A DNA stretch of 64,000 nt from Capitulum mitella (taxonomy: Eukaryota > Arthropoda > Thecostraca > Pollicipedomorpha > Pollicipedidae). Where the stretch lies: NCBI GenBank assembly GCA_030062745.1, contig CP099851.1:10728393-10792392 (forward strand). Direction: 5' to 3'. Each line of letters starts with the position of its first letter. Position 1 is the first letter of the stretch. The notes under the pieces were generated by a model. The model did no database searches and was not told where the DNA came from. It saw only the letters and a program-made list of their open reading frames with translations. Of the stretch, positions 1-12,548 are shown piece by piece. Both the position numbers and the translations under genes were made by a program.

Positions 1-1229
1 AGAAAGTTGGTCGTAGATATCATGAACTGACCAATGAATGTGGGAGAAACAGATGTCACCTGTGGGCTGGAGAAGCCCCAGCATCCGTCCCACCCCTATC
101 ACCTATCACCACCGACGTGTACATGCCACCTGCTGTCTGCTGTGACCGAAACCTGGCCAGCAACCAGCCTGTAGCCACTGGTCCGACTCACAGCTAACGC
201 CCGCTACCGAACCACGCACACCGTTCACCGCATATACTTCAGCACAAACTCCTGACGAATGTGCCGACATGAGGATTATCAGGTAGGTCTGATGTCAGTA
301 AAACTTCTTTGATTAGAGGAGCACTGCAAGTGGTACCACGATTAGCGCGTGACTTTTGAGGGGCCATGGATTGTGAATAAGGAGAAGCAGGGAAAATAAG
401 CTAAGGTAGCGTTTATAGAGAAACCGAGATGTTGGCTGAATAAAACGAAACGATGCACTTAAAAACGGCGATCGGTGCCCGAGTTGCAAGCTTCATCTCT
501 CTTCCTCCCCTGTCGGTGGGGTTGACACGTTCTCTACCACCAGCCACGTAAGTACCTCATTCCTGGAACAGATTTGGTCCGAATGATGATCTTGGTGGAA
601 GGAGATGTCGGCCCTACCTCACTTTCCTGAATCAGACTATGAATTTGGTGTTGTTCGTTGCCTCGATGTTCAGTTCTCGCACTTGGAATAACCAGAACAA
701 GTCGCCATCTCTCCCAAGGCGACTGCGTCATTACTGCCGTTAAGTAGCCGCAGAATGACGTCTGTAGCAGTGTGTAACTTTGTTCTTACCAGGAGTCGCT
801 GCAAGAAGCAAGTCTTCATGATAAGCGATGCAGGCCTTGCGGTCGATTAAGGGTTATACTACATTTTGCACCTATTGCACATACTGCTAAGGACATGGAG
901 CAGCTGTGGGCTAACGCAGTGCCTTTTTTGAACGCTGGATTGCTGCTCATGATCTCAGTCCACACAGGCGCGCGAATAATCGGTGGTCATGAGCCTCCGC
1001 CCTCAGTTAGAGCGGTGTCAGAGACATTCTCAGCTTACAGGAAACGTGGTTACCTTCGCGTCTGAGCAGGCGTCTTCCCGGATACACCCTCACAGGAGCT
1101 CAGAGCCGACCGCCCTAACGGGCGAGGTTACTGCGGGGTCGCTGTCCTCTAGAAGTGACATTGAAACCAATGGTTGAAGACCCCAGAGGCCAATGAGTCT
1201 GGAAGTAAAGTCGAGTCCCTGTGGGTCTC
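1..1229. other. left flank, no gene seen
   Basis: I see no coding exon, RNA gene or transposon terminus here. Short open frames are present on both strands, but none resembles a known protein. The last part leads into the LINE remnant that becomes recognisable after about 1230. Confidence 0.5.
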
Positions 1230-3430
1230 GTCAAGTGGGACCGACACCTGCTGGTGCTTGTGTCAGTGTATCGCCCGTCGCGGTACACTGACACAAGCAG
1301 CTCTCGGCTCGGACCTCGATGAACTGGAAAGACGACTAGAATTCGCCCTGATTAACAATCCATTGTACTCAACTGTGCTTGACGATGATCTCAACTGTAA
1401 TATGCTCGATACCCATGATGAGTCTGACCGTGTTAAACTCAGAGATTTTTTAAGCAGATATAACCTGACTCAGTTCGTCACCTGCACGACTTTTTCATCA
1501 GGATCATTGCTAGAGGTCATGATGTCTGACGTAAACTGGTGTTGTCAAGCGATCCGGGGTCTGTCACGGAGTTGTTAGTCATAGGTTTGTACGTTTCGTT
1601 TTTCTCCTAGGCCTCGTAGTAATAAGTCCGTGGTTGTTCAAAGCAGACTTCTGCGTGACACTGATCTATCCACCCTGCATGTCGATTTGCATTTCACTGA
1701 TTGGTTGCTTCTGATTGATTGACCGTTTCACTGATTCGTTGATTGCATTTCACTGATTGGAGTGCCGTATTTGGATCGAAAACAGTCTTGGGTCAGAGTC
1801 GAAACGTTTTCTTCAACTAGTCGTCCCGATTGTTGATTTTCATGCGCCACTGCGATACCTCAAAATCCGTAAGGTGACTGCACCTCCGTCACTCGCGCCA
1901 CCAAGGACCTGATGCGCCGCCGCCGAACAGCGCTAAGGACCGATAGGCATGCATAGCATACATAGATGCAAATAGGTTTGTACGATCTGCTATCCGTAGC
2001 GACTGCGGGGCGGATATAACCAACCTGATCCGTGATGAAGGTCGGCACTCAGGTTGGCGAAACCTCCGACATTTAGTCGGTGATAAGCGGTCGTCACAGA
2101 GGGCCGTATCTTTTGTGTCTGCGGTTGCCCTGGTAACCATTTCCGACTGCGCGCCCGCGCGCCCCTGGCTAGTGATGAAAACCGAATCTCGCTTCTCTTC
2201 CTGCTCGATTGAAGTAAATGTTTTGACGTCATGGGTCATTTGAAACTTCTCATCAAACGTTAGAAGCATGGTGTGGTTACTGCATGGTGCAAGGCGTACC
2301 CGCAGAACTACACTCATAGCGGCTTCACAGAGGCTTGTGGCTGCAGGCAGATCTTCACCGAGCTTCCGAACAAAAAGCGTGTTCCAAGGTGCAGCGCTAG
2401 GCCTATTTTTATATAATATCTTTTCAAACGATCTCAGCCTGAGCGTGCCGGGTACAGACGGTGTTCAACACGCGGATGGCACCCATTTCATGGTCTGCGG
2501 TACAGGACCGCGTTAGCTGATCTAACCACGCACATGAAACAGGCACTCTCCTCTCTCGACATTTGGTTCCGTTCAAATTATCTGGAAGCTAGCCCTAAGA
2601 AAACACAACTGACTGCTTTCGGCAGGGGGCAAAATTTGCGGAACACAACATCATTCAGAATGAAATTTCGTAATAGTGCCCGTTTCAGGAATGGAAAATA
2701 TAGGGGTGATCTTGAATCGCCACCTAGCCTGAAACGCTCGAATATAAGAAATTACGAGCAAATCCTTCTACATTCTCACTGGTCTGTCGCATATCCGTCC
2801 TTATCTTACGGCCGAGATCTTCCCGACCATCATAACCGCGCTGGTGCTGTCCCGCGTACGCTGCTGCGTCTCAGGATAATGGCGTCGGCACCCGCAAGAA
2901 CCTTGTCAAGATTCACTAGGTTTTGAATTTTGCCGCTAGTGTCATATTTGGACGAAAGGAATTTATTCGGTCAGCGGCTGTACGGTCTGTGCTAGGATGG
3001 TTGGAAGCTGAGGATCAATTCAAATACACACGCCCGCCCTACTCCACAAGTTTCGTTTGCAAATGGTTCCAGTGTCCGTTTCCTCCACCATCCAAACAAA
3101 CCGCGAGGCACGAGTTAGGAGCACTAGTCAGGATGACAATCTACGCCGGCCGTCTTTCAGAACAGGGGCCGGGAGACGCCGGTTCTGTTATCGCGGACCG
3201 GCACTGTATAATACACTGCCAGTCGAGATGTGCACGATGCAGGCCACACGTTTTCATTGCGCTCTGAAACGTCTCTGACTTCACAGATGATTGAACGACT
3301 GAAATTACGAAATGACGGTACTGTCCCGGTCTGCTCGTGAGTTAGTGTCCTGCACCCTGTGTTCTGATCATGTCGCGTGAGCAAGGAATAGCCATTACTG
3401 TGTGGATCTGCCCAAATAAATAGCATATGG
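1230..3430 (+). mobile_element. decayed LINE (non-LTR retrotransposon), copy 1
   Basis: Pieces of a non-LTR retrotransposon polyprotein appear in order on the plus strand. Around 1310-1560 is the endonuclease end (LNCNMLD, then SDRVKLRDFLSRYNLTQFV and TFSSGSLLEV). Around 2385-2510 is the reverse-transcriptase core (QGAALGLFLYNIFSNDL, then VQHADG where YADD is expected). Around 2560-2640 is LDIWFRSNYLEASPKKTQL. The C-terminal part at 2930-3275 is split between two frames (GRKEF, VLGWLEAEDQFKY, then RRRFCYRGPALYNTLP). An AAATAAATAG tail lies near 3413. The endonuclease and RT parts are separated by unrelated-looking DNA (about 1730-2260), frames change several times and the catalytic YADD is lost, so it is dead. 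It looks CR1/Jockey-like and of the same family as the copies at 6.9 and 60.4 kb. Confidence 0.85.
1255..1299. repeat. perfect 16-bp inverted repeat inside LINE copy 1
   Basis: The left arm 1255-1270 (TGCTTGTGTCAGTGTA) and right arm 1284-1299 are exact reverse complements around a 13-nt GC-rich loop. It sits just upstream of the endonuclease remnant. It may be a local template-switch scar; nothing shows a function. Confidence 0.85.
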
Positions 3431-4710
3431 TATGGTATGTGGCCATGGCCAGTTAATTTGTACGTGACCAGTGGCCATGTGCACATCTATGTGACTTGAG
3501 ATCGAGTCTCAGCCAGAACATGTCAGTACGCCGGAGCATGTGTTCTGGCAGCCCACGGCTTTTTCGGGTGACGGACAAGAGAGTGCTAAACACACTATAT
3601 CGCCTTCACCGCCTTCAGCGCGTTTTCAATGGCGGCTCATGAAAGTACAACTGTAGACGCCATTTCGCGGCTGTCAAACGGGAGCGACAGACATGACGAC
3701 ATGGGCCAATCGTTCCAAGAACCAGAGCTCTAAACTTCGAGAAAACTGTCACACCGATTCATAGAAAGATTGACAACAGATTTTCAAGGGTGGACATATT
3801 ACCACCATGGCCACCAACCAGGTCAAAACTACTCGAGGAATCCGTGGCTGACGGTAGGAAATATCTGAACGACTCACACAGCATAGAGAGAGGTGAAGCT
3901 TCCAGCTCAAGTATCGAGCAGCGCCTACGACTTCAAGAGGCGTCACGCGCACGTTAAAGCCGGGTTCCCCTCGCGCGAGCTGATGCCCTCGGCTAACATA
4001 AAGTGGCATTGCACTGGCCTCATTTGACAGAAATGTTAGCTGCTAGCTAATGTTCGGTTCCATCTCAACCCATTTATTAAAATAATCGAGTGAGATAGTC
4101 CCTGCTGAAAGCAGGCAGCATGTAATAGTGCACTAGGCCGTCTGAATGTGTTGTTTATCTGCATGGTTTATGAACAGAAGACCATTACGCAATGCTCCAT
4201 TCGTCTAGCATGTTTGCTGCACAGAATGCGTTATTTGACTCTTGGTAGAGTGCACTTTATCACGTATGTTCAGACGTATATTGTTTGGAATAATGCAGCG
4301 TATTTCCAATGGAGGCCGCAGCGCCAATTTCGGCGCAAAACGACCTCAGTTGTCGGCACCGAAAACACCAATAAACAACAACGCAGCGCCAATTCGTACT
4401 GAAGCACTGAAAATCCAACAATCTGCGTACTTGTCCGTAGTCTGATGTCCAGAAGTAATTATTTTTCAGAATTTTCATGAACATTGGATGTTATATTTTG
4501 ACATTATATACAACATTGTTTACTATTTTACACAAAAAGCCGCTCTGAGCCCTTGTAGCGGTCATTAGCTTGTCCTGAGCCGTATGACATCCAATGTAAG
4601 ACTTACCATATTGTTACGGCCCGTCTGCAGATATTCATGAGAGCCATTTACGGTTTTCGAGGACATACTTTTCCATACTATATACGAAGACAATTAGATG
4701 ATGTGGGGTT
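3431..4710. other. no gene seen
   Basis: AT-richer unique-looking sequence with only short incidental open frames. I found no exon, repeat array or terminal inverted repeat. Confidence 0.45.
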
Positions 4711-5560
4711 TCCTCAGACTAGAACAGTTCCCAGTGGTCCATAAAACCTTGATAAGCATTCCTTATATTTTCCTAGGCCTTTTTGGAATGTGGCAGAAAA
4801 CACTTCACAAAAAAAGGAGAAAAACACAAAAAAGGAATTTTTCAGACCGTCTTTGGAGCACTGCACGTTGTTTATAGTGCTATTGAATCTATCTGAAATT
4901 CGTGGAACTTCGTGAAAATCTCCAGAGCCATTTGAGTCTCTTTTAGAGTTACAAGAAAACCACAAGATATTGTCAAAGGCCCTCGGATCTGTTCGAGGGC
5001 CAGCTCAGGTCTCCATAAAGGCCACGTGTGCTCAGGAGGTCCCCGTTGCCATTTCGGGAACTTTTATATCCCCTAGAGGAATATTCGTGTCTTTATAAAT
5101 GTCCTTTGACAATTAAAAGAACCCTTGAAATTAAAGTGATCTTAAAATGCCTTTTTCAGCTAGACAAGGAAATTTACTGAAGGCCTGAAAACTGAAAAAA
5201 AACAAAACCTAAGGCTTTGGCCTGTGATTGTTTACCTTTCGATTTGAAGTCGCCGAGGTATTTCCAGTGACGTAACCAGTAATGACAGCGTCAGACTTCC
5301 CTTATGCCTTAAAGGGCCCTTCACACTCTCGCTGAAAAGATCGTAGGATATCGAGAGAACGGAAGAGCCAACACTTATCCAAAGGGCACTGGAAGTATCT
5401 AAAGGCTCTCTAAGGTTTCGAAATGACCTAGAACTCCCAAAATGTCGGGAGAGTGTGTGAGGCCAGCGGGCCTTTTGGTGAAGACCACCAATCTTCAAAA
5501 CGGCCCGAGTATTCAAAGGATTCCTGATTCTTTTTAAAGTTAATTTTAGATGAAAATGAC
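4711..5560. repeat. degenerate quasi-periodic repeat tract
   Basis: The tract repeats short phrases built on AAAGGCC(C), CCCTTGAAA and TTTAAAGG at irregular spacing of roughly 30-40 bases, for example near 4975, 5020, 5115, 5310 and 5400. It resembles a heavily diverged tandem array and matches in style the longer tract at 8.6-10.9 kb. No coding potential is evident. Confidence 0.4.
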
Positions 5561-6443
5561 CCCAAAGCTTTCAAAACATCCCCGAGCTTTCAAAACGCGT
5601 TTACTTGGCAAGAGGTCCTTCATGCCGAAAACGTGGCCAATTGTTCCCTAAAAGTAAGCCATTGTCCCAACATGGGCTCTTTTTCCCCGAAGTTTGACCG
5701 GCCCATCATGGTGCTCTTGCCCGCACACCCCGCCTGGGGGGATGGGGAGAGGCCGAATAGCCCCCTCTTAAAAGCCAAATGAATTGTGACTGCAAGTGGC
5801 ACTGTTGGACAGCCTCGTACTTGAGATTCCTAAACTGACCCTATTTGGCCTACTTTGCCTGCTACATCTTCGGTCAGGTCAGGTCAAATGAATGCATGTT
5901 ATGGCTGATGTTATAACTTTAGCAACAATCACTTTTTTGTCGGCCTCCTGGCTTTGAGAGTCTTAGAAACTTGCATGCGGTTCAGATATTCTCCTGATAG
6001 GTATGTGACGCAATGCCAAGCGAAGACACCTCCAAAGCCATCCGAGGTCATGGCAGTCACGGTTCTTGCTGGTGATTACCCGCCCTTCGACGCACGGCGG
6101 GTTGGTGACCACCAGATCTAATACTTAATCAGAAACTTACGGTCCGGTAAAAACGGCTTTAGGACCTCTATCTATTTTTAGAAAATTATTGTGAGATTCA
6201 GAAACGTAAGACTCTTCGTTGAAATATATTCAAGAAAACCAAGGAGTTAAATGCCCTCCCCCGTCCATCACGTGGCGGGTGAATCCATTTTCGCTCCAAA
6301 ACTGGGCTCTTTTCCCCTTCGGATCCACTTTTTCTTCCCGTAAAATGGACCTTGTTGCCAAGACATATCCCTTTTTCTGAAAAATGTGCTCGCGAAGAGG
6401 ACCCTCTTTGCCCCAGTGGGGGGCCTTAACCCTATTTTCATGC
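5561..6443. other. no gene seen
   Basis: Mixed-composition sequence without recognisable coding or element termini. A short AGGTCAGGTCA-type double half-site lies near 5875. Confidence 0.45.
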
Positions 6444-6535
6444 GATCTGCGTACCTGTCCGTGTCCGATCTGCGTACCTGTCCGTGTCCAATCTGCGTAC
6501 CTGTCCGTGTCCGATCTGCGTACCTGTCCCCCTTT
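6444..6535. repeat. 23-bp minisatellite, four units
   Basis: Units begin at 6444, 6467, 6490 and 6513 and share GATCTGCGTACCTGTCCGTG with almost no change. The near-identity of units suggests recent expansion. The array runs directly into the hairpin at 6529-6560. Confidence 0.9.
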
Positions 6536-6560
6536 GGATTTCGCTTGAAATCCAAAGGGG
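6529..6560. repeat. perfect 14-bp hairpin with GCTT loop
   Basis: Arms CCCCTTTGGATTTC (6529-6542) and its exact reverse complement (6547-6560) flank a four-base loop. It abuts the end of the 23-bp minisatellite. Confidence 0.9.
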
Positions 6561-6924
6561 TTGACTAATTTGGTCCCCGCCCCGAGTTTGTCTATCTACT
6601 GGACTGATTTCCATGAAACAGAGCTGAAACGGAAGCTCGTGGTCTGACCTAACTATTCATATGCGCAAAAGTACTGAGAAATGCTTCAGTTGGGCTTTCG
6701 GGAGAGAAAAATATTCTGGGCGGCCGAAAAAAGGTAAGCAGCCGATTCTCGTCTCGTGACATTTGACACTCCAAACACTTGCTTTGGCTCTCAAATTAAA
6801 TTTGGGCATTTAATCAGTCTCAAGACATGATGAGAAGCATTTCTGGAGCAGAGGCGGATTCAGGCTTTTATCCACGGGGAAGGGGCTGTTATCTACAAAC
6901 TTTCGTGTCACCCCACTGCACATC

Positions 6925-8485
6925 CCGTCTTTAAATCCGGAGACTCTTCTGATCCTCCCAAGTTCCAACCATGGACCCATTTCCATGATATCTGTCATTT
7001 CCAAAGTGGTAGAGCGGAAAGTTCCACGACGACTCTGCAACTACTTCGTATCTAACCACCTCCTATCACCCTTCCAGCATGGCTTCCGCTTTCATCACTC
7101 GACAGAAGCTGCGCCAGTTCGTGACTCGCGGAAACGCTCCACGCTTGCTGACCGTATCCTTTCACCCACAGATACCGGGGAAGCTTCAGTTTTCCACTCG
7201 ATCGACCTGAGAACATCAGAGAGCTCCGACTACACGTTTTCGATACTACCTGGTTTGCGTCATATCTCGGTGGCCTCATACAAAGTGTATGTTTGAAAAA
7301 CAGCTGTGAGCCGGATCTTACCTCACGACCTCTAACAAACACTTTGGGCGTGTTCCAGGGGGTCGGCAATAGGGTCAATCCTGTTCAGAGTATCTGCAAA
7401 CGGCATGGCATCTTTTGCTTCAGAGGCGAATGTCGTGCAATACGCTGATGACAACCAGGTACTTGTGTCGGGCAAAAAGAGCGATCTCCCAGCACTCATT
7501 TTACGAATGGAAACTATCTAACATCTTTGGACATTTGGTTCTGCGCGAATTTACTCAAGGTCAACTCAGCAAAAATCAGGCTCATCGCTTTCGGTATCCG
7601 CTAATATTTACGTAGCCTTCAAAAATCCCAAGGCCTCTCTCTGTGGTGCACAGCTCAAACTTTGTAACGAGATTAAAACTCTGGCATTACTTTGGACAGA
7701 ACCATGCCCTGGACAGTCACGTGGCTCACGTCAGCCAGCGCTGAATGGAACTCTTAGCCGGCCTCCCACCCATACGACACGTTGTTCCTGGCGGCATTGT
7801 TAACAGGCTTGTCACCGCGCTTGTTCTCTCTCAGGTCCCATGCCGTATTTCAGTTTACGGAAACACTTCAAAAAAGAATATGACCCGGACGCAAAAAATC
7901 ATGAACTTTGGAGCCAAATTGATTTTGTGCCGCCGAAACTTTGACCACGCATCTGACTTGCGCCGAAAGCCTGGTCGGTTGGCGGCCCACGGTATGCCTG
8001 ACTGCGGTACGCCGACGCTTGCCCACAAGGCTCTAAAGGACGGCGAGTCTGAATATCTAGCGGCCGTTCTCAGTACCATCAGCACAAAACGACAGAGTAA
8101 CACAAGGCAGAACAAAAAACTTTCTGTGCACCGCTCCAAGGCTGAATCGCGAAAACGTCAGTTTTGTTTCGGAGATCCCGTAAAATATAGCAACCTCCTC
8201 ACGCATCGCACAATGATAAATTTCAAGGAGTTTAAAACGGCGCTCAGACGCCATCTACTGGATCGCTCCCAACCATCATGGAACCAGGCTGTAGCTTGTA
8301 ACCTTTGACTCTGTTTCTGTCTGAGAGTCTCGCCAACCGTTTGAATGAATGTTTTTGACCTCGTAACTCAATTACCTTATGTGTTTTTATTTTCATTTTT
8401 TTTTTTTTAACTCTAGGGAATAATAGCCATTTGACATATGCCGTTGGTCCACGATAATGAAACAGATAAATGAATAAACAAATAT
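6925..8485 (+). mobile_element. decayed LINE (non-LTR retrotransposon), copy 2
   Basis: This is the reverse-transcriptase and C-terminal part of a LINE of the same family as copy 1. It begins near 6930 with a KSGDSSDPPKF-like stretch, continues with ISVISKVVERKVPRRLCNYF and LLSPFQHGFRFHHSTEA (6985-7110), a broken QYADD-like stretch near 7435-7450 and LDIW/KVNSAK-like sequence near 7530-7570. A longer open C-terminal block at 7745-8308 includes HVVPGGIVNRLVTALVLSQV, KIMNFGAKLI and KTALRRHLLD. The tail near 8465-8485 is ATAAATGAATAAACAAAT. Frames change repeatedly and the 5' half (endonuclease) is absent, so this is a 5'-truncated dead copy. Confidence 0.85.
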
Positions 8486-8569
8486 ATCTTCTCCACTCCC
8501 CTGAGTGCTCTTTCATTACTTTCACAGAAAATTAAAGCACGAAAAAATGGTTATGGGCCAGGTCCCGTA

Positions 8570-10870
8570 GGTCTCCTTAACTCAGTGGCGTAGGCGGGGG
8601 GGAGCAAAAGGGGTCATGGACCCCCTTGGAGGTCCCCAGTGGGGCCAAAGGCCCCAGTTCTTTGGATAGCGTGAGGCACTGACAGGGCGCCTTACACGGT
8701 CTGAAACAGACGAAGCAAAATAGGAATATTTTAAGCATGGGAGAAGGTTTACGAAAGCACAAAAACGTACTCCGAATATACGAGAAGGCTTTGTTTGCTG
8801 TGAAAAGAGGCCCGTGGTCTGAACGAGCATTATGGGCCCCTGCCAGCTTGTAGGGGAGTCCACTGCTTGTCTGAGGGGCCTTGTCGGCCCATAAAGGGCC
8901 CCTGTCAGCCTCTGAAGGGACCTCCTTTTGATCTGAAAGAAGGCCCTTGCTCCTGCCTCCAGAGGCCGTCGAGAGCGCTTTACAGGCAGACAGGAGGCCC
9001 TCTACAGACAGGCAGTATCCCCTCCTCCTACAGGCTAACAGGGGCCCCTAAACGTTCATTCAAGACAAGAAGAGGCCCGTTTACACCCCAACGGGACCCT
9101 TTTACAAGCCGAGAGTAATTTTAACCACATAGGGTCCTACTGATTACGAGGGCAGGCGCGGATCAAAGGGGGGGGGGGGCATGGGGACGATCGCCCCTGC
9201 CCGAGGCATGAGAAGGGGGCCCTGTCAGACTTAAAAGGAGCCCCGGAGGGGTCCCGTATGAGCTTCACGGGGTCTCTGTAAGAACATGACGGATTCTTGA
9301 TGCAGCCAGGGGGCCTCCGGCAGGGTTAGATGACCTCTAAGACGCATAGAGGGCCCCTGAAGCTCCCAAACGGCCCCTGAGACCACAACAGGGCCTCAAC
9401 ACCGTAGCGCCAGAGAGCTCGTAGGATCCTTGAGACGGCCAAGATCGGGGCTAAGTCCCTAGGGACTCTTGGAATGTCATACGGGCCCTGAAGGATTTCA
9501 CGGGCCTGTGTGAAAAGCTGAAGTTTCTTGATGTAGTTAGAGGGCCTCAAGAAGGGTTAATGAGATCCTGAGACGGTAAGATGGCCCCAAGATGGATAGA
9601 ACGGCTTCTTCTTAAACTCTCCAAGGACCTCTCTGGCACCGCTAAAAGTGCCAGAGAGGCCTCTTAGACGAAGAGAACTAAGGAGGGTGCCCAGCACGGC
9701 ATGAGAGACCCTGGCCAACCAGAAGCGCTCCCTGAACGGAGATTCGTCGGTGATATTCGCAACCTTTAGAGGGACCCCAAATTGGTTACCCTGCCCTTTT
9801 CAAATCTCGAGGGGTTCGTAATTTTGTCAGGGGACCCCGAGAAAGTCAGGTGGTTTCTGAGACCGCAAGATGGGCCCCTTACACCGCAGATGATCCTGAG
9901 TCCACCAAAAAGGTTGGAGGGCCCTTGCGAGGCAAAGACGATAAGAGGACCACTAAGGCGCTATGGGGGCTCTGGACGGCCAGAGGGCCACCGAGTGTGG
10001 TAGGCGGGCTCCTGGCATGAGCAAGGTTCCCCTGAGACTGCCAGTGAGGTCCCTGAAGCGCCAGCGAGGGCGCCTTGTTACGCCTAAAGGGTCCTAAAAG
10101 ACTGCCAGATATGTAACCATGTATGCCAGATAGTAACAGAGGAAAACCTCTGATACAGCCATGGGGACCGCCGGAGACGTCCTGAAGGCCCATGACACCA
10201 CACAGGGGTCCTACAATTGTCAAATTGCCAAAAGGTCTTTTGTAACTGTCAGAGGACCCCTGAAATGGCGAAAAATGTGCCCGATACATTAAGAGGGGCA
10301 CTTATGGCCACAGGGGTTCCACTGAGACTGCTAGAGAGAAATCTTTGAGACTGCTAACTAAAAGTCCTTAGCAGTAGGGGTCCCTGAGACGACAGAGACG
10401 ACAGACCCTGGAACCACTAAACCTTGAGACGTCCAGACAGCTCCTGAAACAGCCAGAGGACCTAGAACATTGCCAGAAGCGCCTCTGTCACGGCAGGGAG
10501 AGACTTATAGAGAGCCTTTGTTTGTGTCTGAGGGGTTCCTTAGACGGCAAAAATGTGCCAGGGACAACAGGAGAAACCCGAGATGGCTTAAGCGTCCTTG
10601 AAACTGCCAGATGGGTCCTTGGAACTGTCCGAGGTGCCCCTGAAACTGCCAAAGGAGTGCGTGAGATGTCTTGAGGGACACGTAAAACTATAAAAGAAAC
10701 CTGAGACCTCTAGAGGGTCCTGGCACGTGAGACGGCCCAAACCCCAAAAATGTCCTTGTAACTGCAAGAGGGAACCTAGCCTAAACTGACAAAAAAGTTT
10801 CCAGCAACTCCGGGGGGGGGGGGGAGGACAGACAGGCTCCTGGACCAGATGCAGACATGACATTTGAAAA
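8570..10870. repeat. degenerate G/C-rich quasi-periodic tract
   Basis: Phrases such as CCCCTGAGAC, GCCAGAGG and AGGGCCCC recur every 20-40 bases for about 2.3 kb, with poor conservation and no fixed register. Runs of G up to 13 long lie near 9168 and 10812. Open frames on both strands are a by-product of composition. The CAGTGGCGTAGG motif at 8583 and CAGGCGCGGATC near 9154 look like hAT-MITE termini, but I could not pair them with a second end. Confidence 0.55.
9628..9659. repeat. perfect 12-bp hairpin
   Basis: CCTCTCTGGCAC at 9628-9639 is exactly reverse-complemented at 9648-9659 around an 8-nt loop. It is the cleanest palindrome within the degenerate tract. Confidence 0.85.
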
Positions 10871-11236
10871 GGAGGGAGGGATGGAACCGCCCAAAATCTT
10901 GCCGCTTAATTCGTATTTCGGCCGCTTTGTACGGGAACAAAACGCAGAATCCTCTGAAATAAGGTGACGGGCTCGAATTTTTTCGTTTGTTTTATGTGAC
11001 CAAAAAGCAAAATTACATCAGACATTTCCACTGGACGCACGCGGATCAACATTTTTTTCATATCTGAAGAGCAAAAAAAAAAATGAGAAGGGGGTCGCGT
11101 TCACCGTTCGCCTCCAACCCTGCCCCGCCTTGGCCAAATCCTGGATTCCTCTTTGGCGAGGCCCCCAATTGGTTACGAGGGCCCCTTGATCCGATTTGGA
11201 CCCCACGGGCGGAATCCTGACTACGCCCCTGCCTTA
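10871..11236. other. no gene; possible transposon terminus
   Basis: No exon is visible. At 11209-11235 the sequence ends in GACTACGCCCCTG, the reverse complement of a CAGGGGCGTAGTC terminus typical of hAT-type MITEs. I found no matching opposite end. Confidence 0.4.
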
Positions 11237-11244
11237 ACTCCAAC

Positions 11245-11510
11245 CAGGGACCTAGCCAAGGAGGGGGGGGGGGGCATGTTCCTTGCCGAGCCAGGCGGTC
11301 TACATAGATATATGGAGAGTTTGCAGGAATGAGTAATAGTGATCGTATATATGTTGAAAAAGCAAACATTATATGTTTCTCTGTGCATTAAGAATGAGGC
11401 AAATTACGCAAGTCGCAGCTTCTTTTTCTCGTAAATTCCGTCATATGCAGTGGCATGTGGCAAAATTTGGCATTTGCCATCCCCCAAGGAAAATTCTGGC
11501 TACTTGCGTG
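11245..11510. mobile_element. hAT-type MITE, family 1 copy A
   Basis: The element begins CAGGGACCTAGCCAAGGAGG and ends CTGGCTACTTGCGTG. Eight-base flanks ACTCCAAC (11237-11244) and ACCCCAAC (11511-11518) match at seven of eight positions, as expected of an aged hAT target duplication. The interior aligns along its whole length to the reverse complement of 30078-30348, including GTCTACA, AATAGTGATC, ATTATATGT and GACAAAATTTG-like blocks. It is about 266 bp, has no coding capacity and is non-autonomous. Confidence 0.8.
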
Positions 11511-11518
11511 ACCCCAAC

Positions 11519-12548
11519 CCCCTTGGCTGCGCCTCTGCTCCATACCACACCAAAATATTTTACCTTTTTTCCCTTTGTCCGTTCCCATGTCCCGGATAGG
11601 CTTGCCGCCATTTCGTAACCTTTGACCGGAGGCACCCATTGCGGGAGATTCTGCTTTCGCGCCCCCGGGCAGACTAGTTTCTAGTTTTGCCGGGCCTTGT
11701 TTACGTTGTGCCCGGGCATCGGTGCCGGCCGGCAGCACGTAGAGATCACCCAGTGGCCCGGTCACGTGTAGACAGTCTCACTGCACGTGACACCCGCTGT
11801 GGCCAGCCACAGCCGCGGACACGGGCAGGACACCGCGGGGCTTGTCACTCCGCCGTGGCGGGTAGAATTTTTACACTGGTTATTTTCGCCGCTCCCAGCA
11901 AGCGCAGTTTATAAGCACGCAGTCTCCTGGTAGAAAAAGGCGACCGTCTAAGTCAGGCCTTAGCTGAGCTAATACCAGGCTCATCAACAAAAATTGCCTT
12001 ACTCGAACAACTACGTCGCTACCTACGTCTGCAAATCCTCCTGCTCGGTCGTCTTTTTCTACAGGAGGGCTTTATGTCCTGGATTATCCAGGAGGCGCGG
12101 ATTTAGAATTTGATATAGTCGGATGATTGCGTTCAGCCCCTAACCCGTAACCGCACCTAAACCAGCAGCAAAAAACGGTGTTTCAGCTAGAGTGAAAAGC
12201 ACTAAGAGCGCTCCGGAGAATGCACGCTTGTTTGGATGTCACACAGCTGTCGTGTAGGGCCGGCACAGCTGCCTCATGAATCGGTATGAGCTATTTAGCC
12301 TTGAACCACCCAATGACTGCAACCTTGAGTCCCGACTCCTGATTCTGTGGCGCTCTCGGGCTACTGAAAGGCTGCTTTGCCTTTCAGAGCTGTCTTTGGT
12401 CAGGCGGAAGCAGCTGAGAGGTCGGGGTGTATTTCGTCTTGAGTATCAGGAGTGGTGTCAGAATAGCATCTTTTCATGAATGCGAAACAGAGTCATTTAA
12501 GTAAGCAAAACGAGATGTTTTCAACCCGTTCCAGACCCGTGCCCGACC
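11519..12548. other. upstream flank of the ATF4 candidate first exon
   Basis: Unique-looking sequence with moderate GC. No exon or RNA gene is recognised. A further hAT-like terminus in reverse (CCTTGGCTGCGCCTCTG) ends near 11537. The proximal promoter of the gene beginning near 12.75 kb would fall at the right end of this stretch. Confidence 0.35.

Noticed and set aside
8583-9160. Single hAT-like termini CAGTGGCGTAGG and CAGGCGCGGATC
   Set aside because: No opposite end or target duplication could be found.
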